Part shown: piece after piece, positions 9,148 through 18,652 of the stretch | How positions within the stretch are numbered: position 1 is the stretch's first letter | Layout of the letters: every line of letters starts with the position of its first letter | Assembly (NCBI GenBank): GCA_903927465.1 | Contig: CAIYMY010000219.1 | Span: forward strand, 1-38,970 | Direction: 5' to 3' | Source: an uncultured Rhodospirillales bacterium | Lineage (GTDB): Bacteria > Pseudomonadota > Alphaproteobacteria > Acetobacterales > Acetobacteraceae | DNA: 38,970 nucleotides | Program-made: the position numbers and the translations under genes | The notes under the pieces: generated by a model | Seen by the model: only the letters and a program-made list of their open reading frames with translations | Databases searched by the model: none | What the model was told of the DNA's origin: nothing

Positions 9148-10316
9148 GCCCCCACCATTTCGGCTTCAACGCTCGCCAGCGCCCAATCCAGCCACGGCAG
9201 CAGCGCCTTGATGTCAGCGGTTTCAACGGTCGCACCGCCCCAAATGCGCAGGCCCGGCGGTGCATCACGATAAGCGCCGGCATCCAGCGCCACACCTTCC
9301 TTTTCAAGCAGGGAGGCAATCTTCTTCGCCGCCGTCGCCTGGGCTTCCGCTGAAAGCGCCGCAAACCAAGGTGCCGTGATGGTGAGGCAGATGGAGGTGC
9401 AGGAACGTGTCGCCACATCCTGCGCCAGAAAGCCATAGCCACTGCCGGCCGCGACCCAATCCGCAATCGCGGCAAGATTGGCTTCACTGCGCGCGATCAA
9501 GCCCTTCAGGCCACCAATGCTTTCCGCCCAACGCAGCCCATCCAAAGCATCCTCAACGCAAAGCATGGAAGGCGTGTTGATGGTTTCACCCTTGAAGACA
9601 CCTTCGCTGAGTTTGCCGCCGCTGGACAGGCGAAAAATCTTCGGCATCGGCCAAGGCGGGGAATAGCTTTCAAGCCGCGCAACGGCGCGCGGAGACAGCG
9701 CCAACATGCCATGCGCCGCTTCTCCGCCCAGCACCTTCTGCCAAGACCAGGTCACCACATCCAACTTCGCCCAAGGCAGATCCATCGCAAAGGCCGCGCT
9801 GGTCGCGTCACAAATCGCAAGCCCTTCGCGATCGGCGCTGATGAAATCGGCATTGGTCAGGCGTACGCCGCTGGTGGTGCCGTTCCAGACAAAAACCGTA
9901 TCCCGCGCCGGATCAACCGCGCCGAGATCGGGCAGCTTACCATAGGGCGCATCAAGCACGCGCGCATCGGCCAGCTTCAATTGCTTCAGCACATCAGTAG
10001 CCCAATCCTTGGAAAAGGATTCCCACACCAGCACATCCACACCGCGCGCGCCGAGCATGGACCAAAGCGCCATCTCAACCGCGCCCGTATCAGACGCCGG
10101 CACAATCCCAAGCCGCCAATCCGCCGGCATGCCGAGGATGGATTTGGAAAGCGTGATCACCTCCGCGAGCTTCGCCTTCGGCGTCGCGGCGCGGTGGCTA
10201 CGGCCAAGCAGCGCGCCTTCCAAAGCTGCCAGCGACCAGCCGGGACGCTTGGCGCAGGGGCCAGAGGAAAAACGAGGATTGGCCGGGCTTATCCCCGGCT
10301 TGGTGGCGCTTGCCAT
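9144..10316 (-). CDS. serC: Phosphoserine aminotransferase
   Basis: A 390-residue PLP-dependent class V aminotransferase making phosphoserine from phosphohydroxypyruvate and glutamate. It may also act in PLP synthesis on the related erythronate-derived ketoacid. The N-terminus [15 protein letters not shown] is typical of the alphaproteobacterial SerC type. The PLP Schiff-base Lys is in [14 protein letters not shown] (about 190-203), preceded by the [10 protein letters not shown] segment carrying the PLP-binding Asp. It is the first gene of a two-gene serC-serA operon. Its leader of 126 bases contains alternative hairpins described separately, and an SD-like GGAAGGGAG lies 6 to 14 bases before the ATG. 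Confidence 0.96.
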   Translation of the reverse strand: MASATKPGISPANPRFSSGPCAKRPGWSLAALEGALLGRSHRAATPKAKLAEVITLSKSILGMPADWRLGIVPASDTGAVEMALWSMLGARGVDVLVWESFSKDWATDVLKQLKLADARVLDAPYGKLPDLGAVDPARDTVFVWNGTTSGVRLTNADFISADREGLAICDATSAAFAMDLPWAKLDVVTWSWQKVLGGEAAHGMLALSPRAVARLESYSPPWPMPKIFRLSSGGKLSEGVFKGETINTPSMLCVEDALDGLRWAESIGGLKGLIARSEANLAAIADWVAAGSGYGFLAQDVATRSCTSICLTITAPWFAALSAEAQATAAKKIASLLEKEGVALDAGAYRDAPPGLRIWGGATVETADIKALLPWLDWALASVEAEMVGA

Positions 10317-10343
10317 GATGTGGCTCCCTTCCAGAAGCGAATG

Positions 10344-10390
10344 CGCCCCGGTGGGGGGACGTGGCCCGCGCGTTTTTTACGCCCGGGGCG
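10344..10390 (-). promoter_or_regulatory. serC leader with mutually exclusive hairpins (candidate serC RNA motif)
   Basis: In the transcript, CGCCCCGG (10390-10383) can pair perfectly over 8 bp with CCGGGGCG (10351-10344). Alternatively, a local hairpin forms at 10387-10365: CCCG-g-GCGT, an A5 loop, ACGC-g-CGGG. The two share bases 10383-10387, so only one can form at a time. The distal arm ends about 13 bases before the ribosome-binding site of serC. An alphaproteobacterial serC leader RNA motif is catalogued (Rfam serC family). Whether this is a member cannot be decided by eye. Confidence 0.4.
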
Positions 10391-10442
10391 GGGGCTGATC
10401 AAGCGGTGATGCGCGGGATAGTGAATGAAGCCCTGATCGCCC

Positions 10443-13400
10443 CTATTGCCGCGGCGTCTGTCCTGCCGGTTCCTGACCAATCCCGAATATGCCGCGCAGG
10501 AAACCTGGCGTGAGCGCCGCCAATGGATTGATGCTGGTCTGCGGATCGCTGAGCGGCCCACGCATGCGATAGGCAACGGCGAATAGCCCGCCACCTTCTT
10601 CTGGGCTGAATAGCCGGCCAAAAACCGGAATGCGCCCCAATAGCGTGTTCAAAATATAAGCCGGCACAATGGTGCCTTCCGTATCCATTGTGTCATTCCG
10701 GCGATCAATGCGCCCCTTGGCGGTAACCCCAAGGGAGGATGAAAAGGCGCGCGCATCCTGCAAAATCAGCGCATCAGGGGTAAGACTGAAGGGAATGGTG
10801 GCGCGGGCGAAATTTAGCCCAGGGCCGCTCAACGCATCAACCAGCCCGTACAGCGTCATGGCTTGCAAAACCTTGCCAAGCCCAGGCGCATCGCGCACGG
10901 CGAAATCCTCCAGCACCGCATCTCCGCTTAGCGTGGCGCCGGGGCGGGAGTGATCATAAGCAGCGGTCACCGAAAGCTTGCCGCCTTGGATGGTTTTCAG
11001 CACATCAAAGGCGCGCAGCAATTCGCCGCCATTGTCGCTGGTGATGTTCACCGCGCGGCGCTGGCCATTGGGCGTGATTGTGACGGTGAAGCTGCCGCGT
11101 TCCGCGAGACGCGCATTCATGCGTGCCTGCTGCATAACACCAAGCCCATTGACCAGTACCTGAGCTTCAAGCGCACTGATTTCACGCTGGTGTGGCAGCA
11201 GAACCCGTTCAAACCGCGCTACCAATTGGGCCGCCGCGCTTTCTTCCGGATTGGCCTCTGGCACCTCATGTCGTGCGAGGACGGGGGCCAGATCAAGCAC
11301 CGGCCCAGTCAAGGAAATGATCCACTGGCCTGTGCCGCGTTGCGCAGGCGGACGCAGCAGCCCGCTGAAGCGCGAACGCCCGATATTCGCGCTGGTCAGG
11401 TCTATGCGTTGCGGGACGTTCTGGCGCACTTCACTCGCGCGGCCCCGCACCAGCGCATCGGGCGTTTCAATGCGGAAGCTTTCAATCAGCGTCACCTGAC
11501 CGCTCTGCATCAGCACCATCGCCTCCGCATTGCCGGCGACCCCCGGCGGCTTGCTCCAGGCCAAAGGTTCCACAGTTAGGGTAGCCGCGCGCAAATCAGC
11601 CCGCACCGAAAGCCGCGCTTGCCCATTGCGGCGGGTTTCATTGCGAAGATCAAGCTGCACCGGCCCTGCCAGCAAAGGTCGGCCATCCAGGCCAAGGGCC
11701 GCCAATTGCCTGGCATCGGCGCGGGCGGAGATGATTTCGCGCGCCACAATATCCGTGGGCGCACCGTTGCGGAAATCCGTCTCCTGCTGGATGCGGGCTT
11801 CAATATCGCCAAGCACGCCGGTGCCGGTTGCCGTCAGCCCCGAATTGCGCAGCGAAACCTTGACCACGCCCTTTTCTAAATCCCGATCAAAAGCAATGCG
11901 CGGGATGCGCAAATCCCGCACGTCAAGTTCGGCCTGGATATCAATATCCTCAATGTCCAGCGTCTTGATGAGCGGGAATACAAGCGTGAGCGTACCGGCT
12001 GTGAGCGTGCCTGTCGGGTCATTGATCGGTGGCGGGCGTTTTTCGAAAATCTTCATCCTGGGATGGCGCAGAACGGCCCAGCCATCTGCCACCGGGCCGC
12101 GCAGCTTGGCTTCAACGCGCGTGATTTCCGGATCAGTCGCGAAGCTGATCGAAACAGTGGCACCATCCGTCACAATCCCGGTGCCGGATTGCTGGCCGCT
12201 GGTCGCTGAAAGTTCGATCTTGTCGAGCGAAAAACGCGCCTCTCCAGCAGCGCCTTGGAATGGCGGGATGGGTCGCAGCCAGTGAACGGTCACGCCATCC
12301 GCCCGCGCTACCCCGCTCAGGCCCGTGATTTCCGCAGCACTGCCATCCGCACCGATCCGCGCTTCAAACCGCCAGGCGCCTTCGCGCAGCATGCCGGCAG
12401 TCAGGTTTTCAGCCAGCCATTCACGAGGCTTCGGCGCAATGCTGGGCGGCCAGTAATGCGTCAGATCGGCGATGTCCAAACCGCTTATTCTGACATCGGC
12501 CGCTGCCTGCCAGGCGCCATCCTTCAGGCGCGCCTCCCCTGACGCGCCAATCACTGGCGGAGGGCTGGCGCCCGGGCGCGGCGATGGCTGGGGCGAAAAG
12601 ACTAAGCGTTCCACGCGCACCACATCTTCGGCCAGGGTCGCATCAAGCGCGATGGCCGCGAAGGGCAAATCCCCGCCATTATTTGGCACATGCAGCACGC
12701 CAGCGCCGGTGCGTATCCGCGCCATTAGCAAATCCGGCTGGGGCGCGCCGGTAAAGCGCGCGATCAGGCCGATTTCCGCCTCCGCATCCAGCGCAGCCAA
12801 AGGCGCCAATTCCGTGCTGATCTTGGCAAGCGCCGCCGGACGGATGCCATGCGCAGTGAAGGAAGCCTCTCCGCGCCAGAGCGTGCGTTCAAGCCTACCG
12901 GCGATCTCGAAGGGAATGCGCTGATCCGCCACTTCCAGCAGCGCCTGTCCGGCCAAATCAAGCCCACCCGCGGCGCGGCGCTGCAGGCTAAGCTCGGCAA
13001 GGTTCGCGCGCAGCACACGGCCAGAACCTTCATCGGAAAGTGCGAGCCTGGCATCCAGTAGGGCGATGCGCCTGATCGCAGAAAGCGCCGTACCCTCATT
13101 GGGGGGCTCAAGCCAGGCGGTGATGATCTCCGCCAGGGCATGAAGCGCGGTGTCCGGCGCTTCCGTGGCCTCGGCCTTGGCGGCGGCGGCCAGGCCCAGC
13201 GAAAGCGCCCCCGCCTTATCACGGTTTGCCAGCAGGCTGAGCCCGCGCAATTCCAGCGCGCGTAAGCCGATATGCCCGCGCAGCAAGCCGCCCAGTGATA
13301 GGGAAGCATCTACCTGCGGCAAAACGGCAATAAGCCCATCATCCTTGTCAGCCAGCCTGATTTCGGAAAAGCGCACCGCAATGGGTGAACGATGCCCTTC

Positions 13401-13631
13401 CCGCCAGCCCGCCCAGGAAATCGCCGCATCGGCTATGTTTGCCTTCTGGCCAGCCAGCGCCTGATTGGCGGCGTCCTCCGCCTGGCGGGCCAGCCAAGGC
13501 AGGCTGATCGGGCCCTGTTCCAGCCGCCAGACAATCCCACCAAGCGCAAGACCGACCAGCAGCGACAGGGTCAGGCAGACCCTCGCCAGCAGTTTCAACC
13601 CTCGCCCCGCTTGACCTGCGACCCGTCTCAC
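10443..13631 (-). CDS. AsmA-like / DUF3971 (YhdP-type) large envelope protein
   Basis: A protein of about 1062 residues with a single N-terminal membrane anchor (LLARVCLTLSLLVGLALGG, near residues 12-32) followed by a very long, mostly beta-rich region. Recognisable features are a DUF3971-like middle with repeated short amphipathic strands and an AsmA C-terminal region (GAYDH-like and RGRIDRRNDTMDTEGTIVP, then MRGPLSDPQTSINP near the end). AsmA-like proteins (YhdP, TamB) are thought to form bridge-like grooves that carry phospholipid between inner and outer membranes (family knowledge). The GTG at 13631 is preferred as start because AGGGAAAG lies just upstream; a GTG at 13682 would overlap glnE. 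It ends with a Gly/Pro/Gln tail. It is divergent from glnE and its stop lies 126 bases before serC. Confidence 0.82.
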   Translation of the reverse strand: MRRVAGQAGRGLKLLARVCLTLSLLVGLALGGIVWRLEQGPISLPWLARQAEDAANQALAGQKANIADAAISWAGWREGHRSPIAVRFSEIRLADKDDGLIAVLPQVDASLSLGGLLRGHIGLRALELRGLSLLANRDKAGALSLGLAAAAKAEATEAPDTALHALAEIITAWLEPPNEGTALSAIRRIALLDARLALSDEGSGRVLRANLAELSLQRRAAGGLDLAGQALLEVADQRIPFEIAGRLERTLWRGEASFTAHGIRPAALAKISTELAPLAALDAEAEIGLIARFTGAPQPDLLMARIRTGAGVLHVPNNGGDLPFAAIALDATLAEDVVRVERLVFSPQPSPRPGASPPPVIGASGEARLKDGAWQAAADVRISGLDIADLTHYWPPSIAPKPREWLAENLTAGMLREGAWRFEARIGADGSAAEITGLSGVARADGVTVHWLRPIPPFQGAAGEARFSLDKIELSATSGQQSGTGIVTDGATVSISFATDPEITRVEAKLRGPVADGWAVLRHPRMKIFEKRPPPINDPTGTLTAGTLTLVFPLIKTLDIEDIDIQAELDVRDLRIPRIAFDRDLEKGVVKVSLRNSGLTATGTGVLGDIEARIQQETDFRNGAPTDIVAREIISARADARQLAALGLDGRPLLAGPVQLDLRNETRRNGQARLSVRADLRAATLTVEPLAWSKPPGVAGNAEAMVLMQSGQVTLIESFRIETPDALVRGRASEVRQNVPQRIDLTSANIGRSRFSGLLRPPAQRGTGQWIISLTGPVLDLAPVLARHEVPEANPEESAAAQLVARFERVLLPHQREISALEAQVLVNGLGVMQQARMNARLAERGSFTVTITPNGQRRAVNITSDNGGELLRAFDVLKTIQGGKLSVTAAYDHSRPGATLSGDAVLEDFAVRDAPGLGKVLQAMTLYGLVDALSGPGLNFARATIPFSLTPDALILQDARAFSSSLGVTAKGRIDRRNDTMDTEGTIVPAYILNTLLGRIPVFGRLFSPEEGGGLFAVAYRMRGPLSDPQTSINPLAALTPGFLRGIFGIGQEPAGQTPRQ

Positions 13632-13648
13632 TCTTTCCCTAGACCCCA

Positions 13649-16630
13649 ATGACCCTTGCCCCAGCAGCTTTTGCCCTGCCACGCGGATTCGACAAGGCCG
13701 CCGCCACCCTCGCCCAGGCGCATTTCGCCGATAAGGGGGAAGCGGAACGTCGCTTTGCCGAAAGCGCGGAAGGGGCAGCGATACTGGAAGCGCTTGGTGG
13801 TCATAGCCCCTATCTAGCCGATTTAGCGGTGCGGGAGGGAGCCACCCTGCTTTTCATGGCCGAACGTGGTCCGGATGACGCTTTCGCCCGTGCCATGGAT
13901 CCGCTGACACGGCTTGACCCTGCGACACCTCGGCCCGCTTTGGCGGCCCTGCTGCGCCAGGCCAAGCGCCAGGGGGCGCTGGTGGCTGCACTCGCCGATA
14001 TTCGCGGGCTTTGGGGGCTGGACCGCGTGACCGGCGCGCTTTCCGAATTGGCGGAGCTCAGTATTGACACCGCCTGTGCGCATTTATTGCGCGATGCCGC
14101 GGCGCGGGGTGATTTGCGCCATACCGGCGGCAGCCGGACAGATCCCAAAGCGATCGGCCGCCAATCAGGGCTGGTGATCCTTGGCATGGGCAAGCTTGGC
14201 GCGCGGGAGCTGAATTACTCATCCGATGTTGACCTGATGGTGCTTTACGATCCGGCGGCGGCGCAGGACCCGGATCGCGCCCAGGCGATTTATGTGCGTA
14301 TCGCGCGTGATTTGGTGCGGCTGATGGAAGAACGCACCGCCGATGGTTATGTCTTCCGCACGGATTTGCGCCTGCGGCCCGATCCGGCGGCGACACCGCT
14401 TGCCGTCTCCATCCCCGCTGCCATCACCTATTACGAAAGCATGGGCCAGAATTGGGAACGCGCCGCCATGATCAAGGCGCGGCCTGTCGCCGCGGATCGT
14501 GCGGCGGGCGAGGCTTTCTTGCGCGAGATTCGTCCCTTTGTCTGGCGGCGTTACCTGGATTTCGCGGCGGTGGCGGATATCCATTCCATCAAGCGGCAGA
14601 TCCACGCCCATAAGGGGGCGAAGGGCGCGCATGATACGGTGCAATTGGCCGGGCATGATGTGAAGCTTGGCCGGGGCGGCATTCGCGAGATTGAATTCAC
14701 CGCGCAGGTGCTGCAATTGATCTGGGGCGGGCGCGATCCCGCTTTGCGAGACCCGACCACGCTTGGCGCGCTTTCTGCCCTTGCTGGTGCGGGCAAGATA
14801 GAACGCCGCGCCGCCGCTGACCTGGCCGATGCCTATGGCTTTCTGCGGCGGCTTGAACATCGGCTGCAAATGATGGCCGATCGGCAAACACATCGCCTGC
14901 CGGAAGATGCGGAAGGGATCGCGCGCATCGCATCCTTCCTGGGCTACGCGGATAGCGCCAGTTTTGCCGAGGATTTCGCGCATCATCTGCGCCGTGTGGA
15001 ACAGCATTACGGGCGCATGTTTGAAGCCGAACCAACACTCGCCGCCGATGCGGTGCAGGGCGATCTCGTTTTTACCGGCGTGGAAGATGATCCCGCCACC
15101 ATCGCAACGCTGCGCGCCATGGGCTACGCCAATCCCGGCAGCATCGCCGCCAGCGTGCGTGGCTGGCATCACGGCCATGCGCGCGCCATTCGAAGCGAAC
15201 GCGCGCGCGAATTGCTGACGGCGCTGATGCCAAGCTTGCTGGCGGCCTTCGCCAAGCAGCGCGATCCGGACGCGGCGCTGATGCGCCTTGATGCGCTGTT
15301 TGGGCGGCTGACCACCGGCGTGCAGGTCTTGAGCCTTTTGCATCGCAACCCGCCGATGCTGGAACGCCTGGCCGGGATTCTGGGAGCGGCGCCGCAATTG
15401 GCGGATCATTTGGCGCATCACACGGCAGCGCTTGAAGGGCTGCTGGTGGGGGCAGGCGGCGGTGTTGGCAGCGCCGCCTCCGCCTTGCCGGCGCTGGTGA
15501 AGGAAGCGCGCTACTTCGAAGAAGCGATGGAAGCTTCCCGCCGCTTGGTGCAGGAAGGCAAATTCGACATTGACGCCGCAACCCTTGAAGGCGCGATAGA
15601 CCCCGATACGGCGGGGGAAGCGCGCAGCGCACTTGCCGATGCTGCGATTGCGGCGCTGCTGCCGCATGTGACGGCTGAATTTGCCGCGCGGCATGGCGTG
15701 GTGAAGGGCGGGCAGCTTGCCGTTGTCGCTTTGGGTAAGCTCGGCGGGCGGGAAATGCTGCCCGGATCGGACTTGGATCTGATCCTGGTCTATGATCACG
15801 CTGCCGACGCTGAGGCCAGCGAGGCCAAGGCTAAGCGTGGCGCGCCACCGATCCGCCCCTTGCCGACAAGTCAGTATTTCACGCGCCTTGCGCATCAAAT
15901 GGTCGGCGCCATCATCGCCCCTGGCGCCGAGGGCAAATTATATGCTGTGGATATGCGGCTCCGCCCTTCAGGTTCGAAGGGGCCGGTGGCGGTCTCGCTT
16001 GGTGCGTTTCAGCGCTATCAGGCGGAAGATGCCTGGAGCTGGGAGCGCATGGCGCTGACCCGCGCCCGCGTGGTGGCGGGGCCGCCGGCGCTGGCGCGGC
16101 GTATTGCAGCGGCCATTCGCGCGGCACTTTCCAACCCCGAAAAGGCCAAGACCGCCATTGCCGATGCGTTGGCGATGCGCGCGCGCATGCTGCGCGAATT
16201 GCCGGGCGATGGCCCATGGGATGTGAAGCTTTCCCCGGGTGGGCTGGTAGAGGTGGAATTCATCGCCCAGGCGCTGCAATTGCACCATGCGCCGCGCCAC
16301 CCGGAAGTGCTGGCCACCACCACGCGCATCGCCATCGCCAATCTGGCCAAGATCGGCGCGTTGGATGCGACGGAAGCCGAGGGGCTGATTGCTGCCGAAC
16401 GGCTCTGGCGTGGCATTAGCGGCATTCTGCGCCTGAGCCTTGGCCCCTGGCGCGAGGATGCGCTGCCCGAACCCGCCGCTTCCACCGTGCTGCGTGTGGC
16501 GGGCCCGCTTTGCGCAACGCCGCCGGTTGACCTTCCGGGCCTGCGCGCTCAGATGGAAGAAAGCGCAGGCTTGGTGCGCAAGGTTTTCGAAGCCCGGCTT
16601 GGCCGGCTGGATCAGGGGGACCGGAAATGA
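13649..16630 (+). CDS. glnE: Bifunctional glutamine-synthetase adenylyltransferase/deadenylase
   Basis: A 993-residue protein that adds AMP to and removes AMP from glutamine synthetase in response to PII and glutamine. Two nucleotidyltransferase domains are visible. The N-terminal one has GMGKLGARELNYSSDVDLMV (about 178-197), the deadenylylase domain. The C-terminal one has ALGKLGGREMLPGSDLDLIL (about 692-711), the adenylylase domain; each carries a D-x-D metal motif. Each is followed by a helical GlnE/PII-uridylyltransferase-like region (FTAQVLQL and FIAQALQL segments). Length matches alphaproteobacterial GlnE. Its ATG is only 17 bases from the start of the divergent AsmA-like gene, so at least one promoter must lie within coding sequence. 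Its stop overlaps bcp by 4 bases. Confidence 0.96.
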   Translation: MTLAPAAFALPRGFDKAAATLAQAHFADKGEAERRFAESAEGAAILEALGGHSPYLADLAVREGATLLFMAERGPDDAFARAMDPLTRLDPATPRPALAALLRQAKRQGALVAALADIRGLWGLDRVTGALSELAELSIDTACAHLLRDAAARGDLRHTGGSRTDPKAIGRQSGLVILGMGKLGARELNYSSDVDLMVLYDPAAAQDPDRAQAIYVRIARDLVRLMEERTADGYVFRTDLRLRPDPAATPLAVSIPAAITYYESMGQNWERAAMIKARPVAADRAAGEAFLREIRPFVWRRYLDFAAVADIHSIKRQIHAHKGAKGAHDTVQLAGHDVKLGRGGIREIEFTAQVLQLIWGGRDPALRDPTTLGALSALAGAGKIERRAAADLADAYGFLRRLEHRLQMMADRQTHRLPEDAEGIARIASFLGYADSASFAEDFAHHLRRVEQHYGRMFEAEPTLAADAVQGDLVFTGVEDDPATIATLRAMGYANPGSIAASVRGWHHGHARAIRSERARELLTALMPSLLAAFAKQRDPDAALMRLDALFGRLTTGVQVLSLLHRNPPMLERLAGILGAAPQLADHLAHHTAALEGLLVGAGGGVGSAASALPALVKEARYFEEAMEASRRLVQEGKFDIDAATLEGAIDPDTAGEARSALADAAIAALLPHVTAEFAARHGVVKGGQLAVVALGKLGGREMLPGSDLDLILVYDHAADAEASEAKAKRGAPPIRPLPTSQYFTRLAHQMVGAIIAPGAEGKLYAVDMRLRPSGSKGPVAVSLGAFQRYQAEDAWSWERMALTRARVVAGPPALARRIAAAIRAALSNPEKAKTAIADALAMRARMLRELPGDGPWDVKLSPGGLVEVEFIAQALQLHHAPRHPEVLATTTRIAIANLAKIGALDATEAEGLIAAERLWRGISGILRLSLGPWREDALPEPAASTVLRVAGPLCATPPVDLPGLRAQMEESAGLVRKVFEARLGRLDQGDRK

Positions 16631-17097
16631 CTGAATTGGCCGAAGGCAAAAAGGCACCCGCCTTCAAAATGGCAGCAAGCGGCGGGCAGGAAGTGTCCTC
16701 AGCCGGCCTTAAGGGCAAGCCTTATTTGCTCTATTTCTACCCCAAGGCGGATACGCCGGGCTGCACCAAGCAGGCTTGCGGCGTGCAGGAAGCGCTGCCC
16801 CAGCTTGGCAAGCTTGGCCTGACTGTGATTGGCGTATCACCCGATGCCATGCCGCCGATTGAAAAATTCGCCAAGAAATACGGGCTGGAATTTCCGCTCG
16901 CCTCAGACCCCGAACACGAGACCGCCGAGGCCTATGGCGTTTGGGTGGAAAAATCCATGTATGGCAAGAAATACATGGGCATGGAGCGATCAAGCTTTCT
17001 TGTCGGCGCCGATGGCAAGATCGTGAAAATCTGGCGCAAGGTGAAGCCCGAAGCCCATGCGGCCGAGGTATTGGCCGCAGCAAAGACGCTTGGGTGA
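16627..17097 (+). CDS. bcp: Thioredoxin-dependent peroxiredoxin, BCP/PrxQ type
   Basis: A 156-residue cytosolic peroxiredoxin that reduces peroxides using thioredoxin. The peroxidatic Cys is Cys46 in ADTPGCTKQAC, and Cys51 five residues later is the resolving Cys of the atypical 2-Cys PrxQ/BCP class. FYPKADTPGCT and a distal RSSFLVGADGKI strand complete the thioredoxin fold signature. The ATG overlaps the glnE stop (16627-16630), so the two are translationally coupled. The functional link between nitrogen control and peroxide reduction is unclear. Confidence 0.95.
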   Translation: MTELAEGKKAPAFKMAASGGQEVSSAGLKGKPYLLYFYPKADTPGCTKQACGVQEALPQLGKLGLTVIGVSPDAMPPIEKFAKKYGLEFPLASDPEHETAEAYGVWVEKSMYGKKYMGMERSSFLVGADGKIVKIWRKVKPEAHAAEVLAAAKTLG

Positions 17098-17104
17098 CAT
17101 GCGG

Positions 17105-17128
17105 GCTTCGCGGACAATCCCGTGAAGC
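17105..17128. terminator. Hairpin between convergent bcp and hisE
   Basis: GCTTCGCGG (17105-17113) can pair with CCGTGAAGC (17120-17128) over nine positions with one G-U type mismatch and a 6-base loop. It lies in the 40-base gap between the converging bcp and hisE stop codons and could serve both strands, but there is no U-run on either side. Confidence 0.4.
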
Positions 17129-17137
17129 GAAACTGTA

Positions 17138-17725
17138 TCAAGCCAGCTTTCTGGTGCCCGCCGCGCGGATAATGCCCCGGGTTCGGCTCGCCTTCTCGAC
17201 AATACCACTGATGCCTTGGCGCCGCGCCAATTCGGCCCAGACTTCCTCGGGCCTGATGCCGGCATCCACCCAGATCACCATCAGGTGATAAAGCACATCG
17301 GCTGATTCCAGCACCGTCGCGTCGCGATTGCCGATGGTGGCTTCAATGATGCATTCCACCGCCTCTTCGCCGAATTTCTGTGCGACCTTCGCGGTGCCGC
17401 GCGCCATCAGCCGCGCGGAATGGGACGAAGCGACATCACCAGCAAGGCGCCGCTGTTCCACCGTTTGCCAAAGCTGATCAAGAACCATGGCATCGGCGCC
17501 TGAGGGTGCAATAATGAGCGGCCGCAGCACCCGCGCTTCCATCTTGCGGATGCGTTTGGGTGGTTTCGCAGCTTTTACCTTGATTCCACCGGGCAGTGGC
17601 AGCGCCACCTTTTTATTCCCGGCTTTTGCGACTTTCAGCTTGGCGCCAGGCCTTTTTTTGGCCTTGCTGACAGCCTTGATCTTATTCGCCGCTTTAAGCT
17701 TAGCGGGTTTTGTGGCTTTAGCCAT
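17138..17725 (-). CDS. hisE: Phosphoribosyl-ATP pyrophosphatase with Lys/Ala-rich N-terminal extension
   Basis: The C-terminal 115 residues form a MazG-like HisE domain that hydrolyses PR-ATP to PR-AMP, the second step of histidine synthesis. The helical metal-binding motifs are visible as [13 protein letters not shown] (about 117-129) and [13 protein letters not shown]. The N-terminal 61 residues are unusual: about nineteen lysines plus Ala and Pro, resembling a histone-H1-like tail and absent from ordinary HisE (about 110 residues). An internal ATG at Met62 (KMEARVLRP, near 17540) could give a normal-length enzyme. However, the ATG at 17725 abuts the hisF stop exactly (TGAATG), which favours the long form through coupling. 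Confidence 0.9.
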   Translation of the reverse strand: MAKATKPAKLKAANKIKAVSKAKKRPGAKLKVAKAGNKKVALPLPGGIKVKAAKPPKRIRKMEARVLRPLIIAPSGADAMVLDQLWQTVEQRRLAGDVASSHSARLMARGTAKVAQKFGEEAVECIIEATIGNRDATVLESADVLYHLMVIWVDAGIRPEEVWAELARRQGISGIVEKASRTRGIIRAAGTRKLA

Positions 17726-18508
17726 TCACGCGGTCTCCTGCCGATGCGGTACGGGACGGATGGGAAGACCCGCAGCCGCAAGCGCGGCCTTGGCCTCGGC
17801 AATCCGGAATACCCCGTAATGAAAAACACTGGCGGCGAGCAGGCCCGTGGCACCGGCGCGCGCGCCTTCAACGAAATGGCTCAATTCACCGACACCGCCG
17901 GAGGCCACAATCGGCAACCGCGTGGCGGCGCGCACCGCCGCGGTCAGTTCAAGGTCAAAGCCCTGCTTGGTGCCATCGCGGTCCATGGAAGTGAGCAGGA
18001 TTTCGCCCGCGCCGAGGGCTTCAATCTGCTTGGCCCAGGCAATGGCATCAATGCCGGTGCCGCGCCGCCCGCCATGGGTGAAAACTTCCCATCCGCCGCC
18101 AACATCGCGCCGGCGGGCGTCAATCGCGACCACGATGGCTTGGCTGCCGAAAGCCTCAGCCGCGCGGCGCACCAGATCAGGGTCAGCGACCGCGGCTGAA
18201 TTGATGGAAACCTTGTCTGCGCCGGCCAGCAAAAGCCGGCGCGCATCTTCCACGCTGCGCACGCCACCACCGACGGTCAGCGGGATGAAGACCTCAGCCG
18301 CCGTGCGGGAAACCACATCCAGGATCGTGTCGCGGTTTTCGGCGGATGCTGTGATATCAAGGAAGGTGATCTCATCCGCACCTTCGCGGTCGTAATTACG
18401 CGCCTGTTCCACCGGGTCCCCGGCGTCGCGCAGTTCCACGAAGTTCACGCCTTTGACGACGCGACCATCCTTAACATCCAGGCAGGGAATGACACGAAGG
18501 GCGAGCAA
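17726..18508 (-). CDS. hisF: Imidazole glycerol phosphate synthase subunit HisF
   Basis: A 260-residue (beta/alpha)8 barrel that cyclises PRFAR with ammonia from HisH to give IGP and AICAR. The AICAR links histidine to purine synthesis. Catalytic Asp11 is in [15 protein letters not shown] and the second catalytic Asp in VVAIDARR (about 130). The phosphate-binding [12 protein letters not shown] and PIVASGGVG segments are present. The start is a TTG at 18508, preceded by GAGGA, with the conserved N-terminus beginning immediately. It heads a hisF-hisE pair. hisA, hisH and hisG are not in the window, so the histidine genes are split. Confidence 0.97.
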   Translation of the reverse strand: MLALRVIPCLDVKDGRVVKGVNFVELRDAGDPVEQARNYDREGADEITFLDITASAENRDTILDVVSRTAAEVFIPLTVGGGVRSVEDARRLLLAGADKVSINSAAVADPDLVRRAAEAFGSQAIVVAIDARRRDVGGGWEVFTHGGRRGTGIDAIAWAKQIEALGAGEILLTSMDRDGTKQGFDLELTAAVRAATRLPIVASGGVGELSHFVEGARAGATGLLAASVFHYGVFRIAEAKAALAAAGLPIRPVPHRQETA

Positions 18509-18652
18509 GGGTCCTCAACGGGATTTGTGGTTGCGGGGCATGAGGCCAAGGCTGGCACTTCACAGGAAATCGCGATGCGCCGGAATGATCTCTCGGTCAA
18601 GCCCCGAAAGGCAAGGCTTGCAGCATGGCGCCGACAGCGCCACATTTCCCCC

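Noticed and set aside
14219-15898. Long open frame (559 codons) antisense to glnE
   Set aside because: It lies wholly inside glnE, has no recognisable motif and is His/Arg/Gln-rich, as expected for the opposite strand of high-GC coding sequence.
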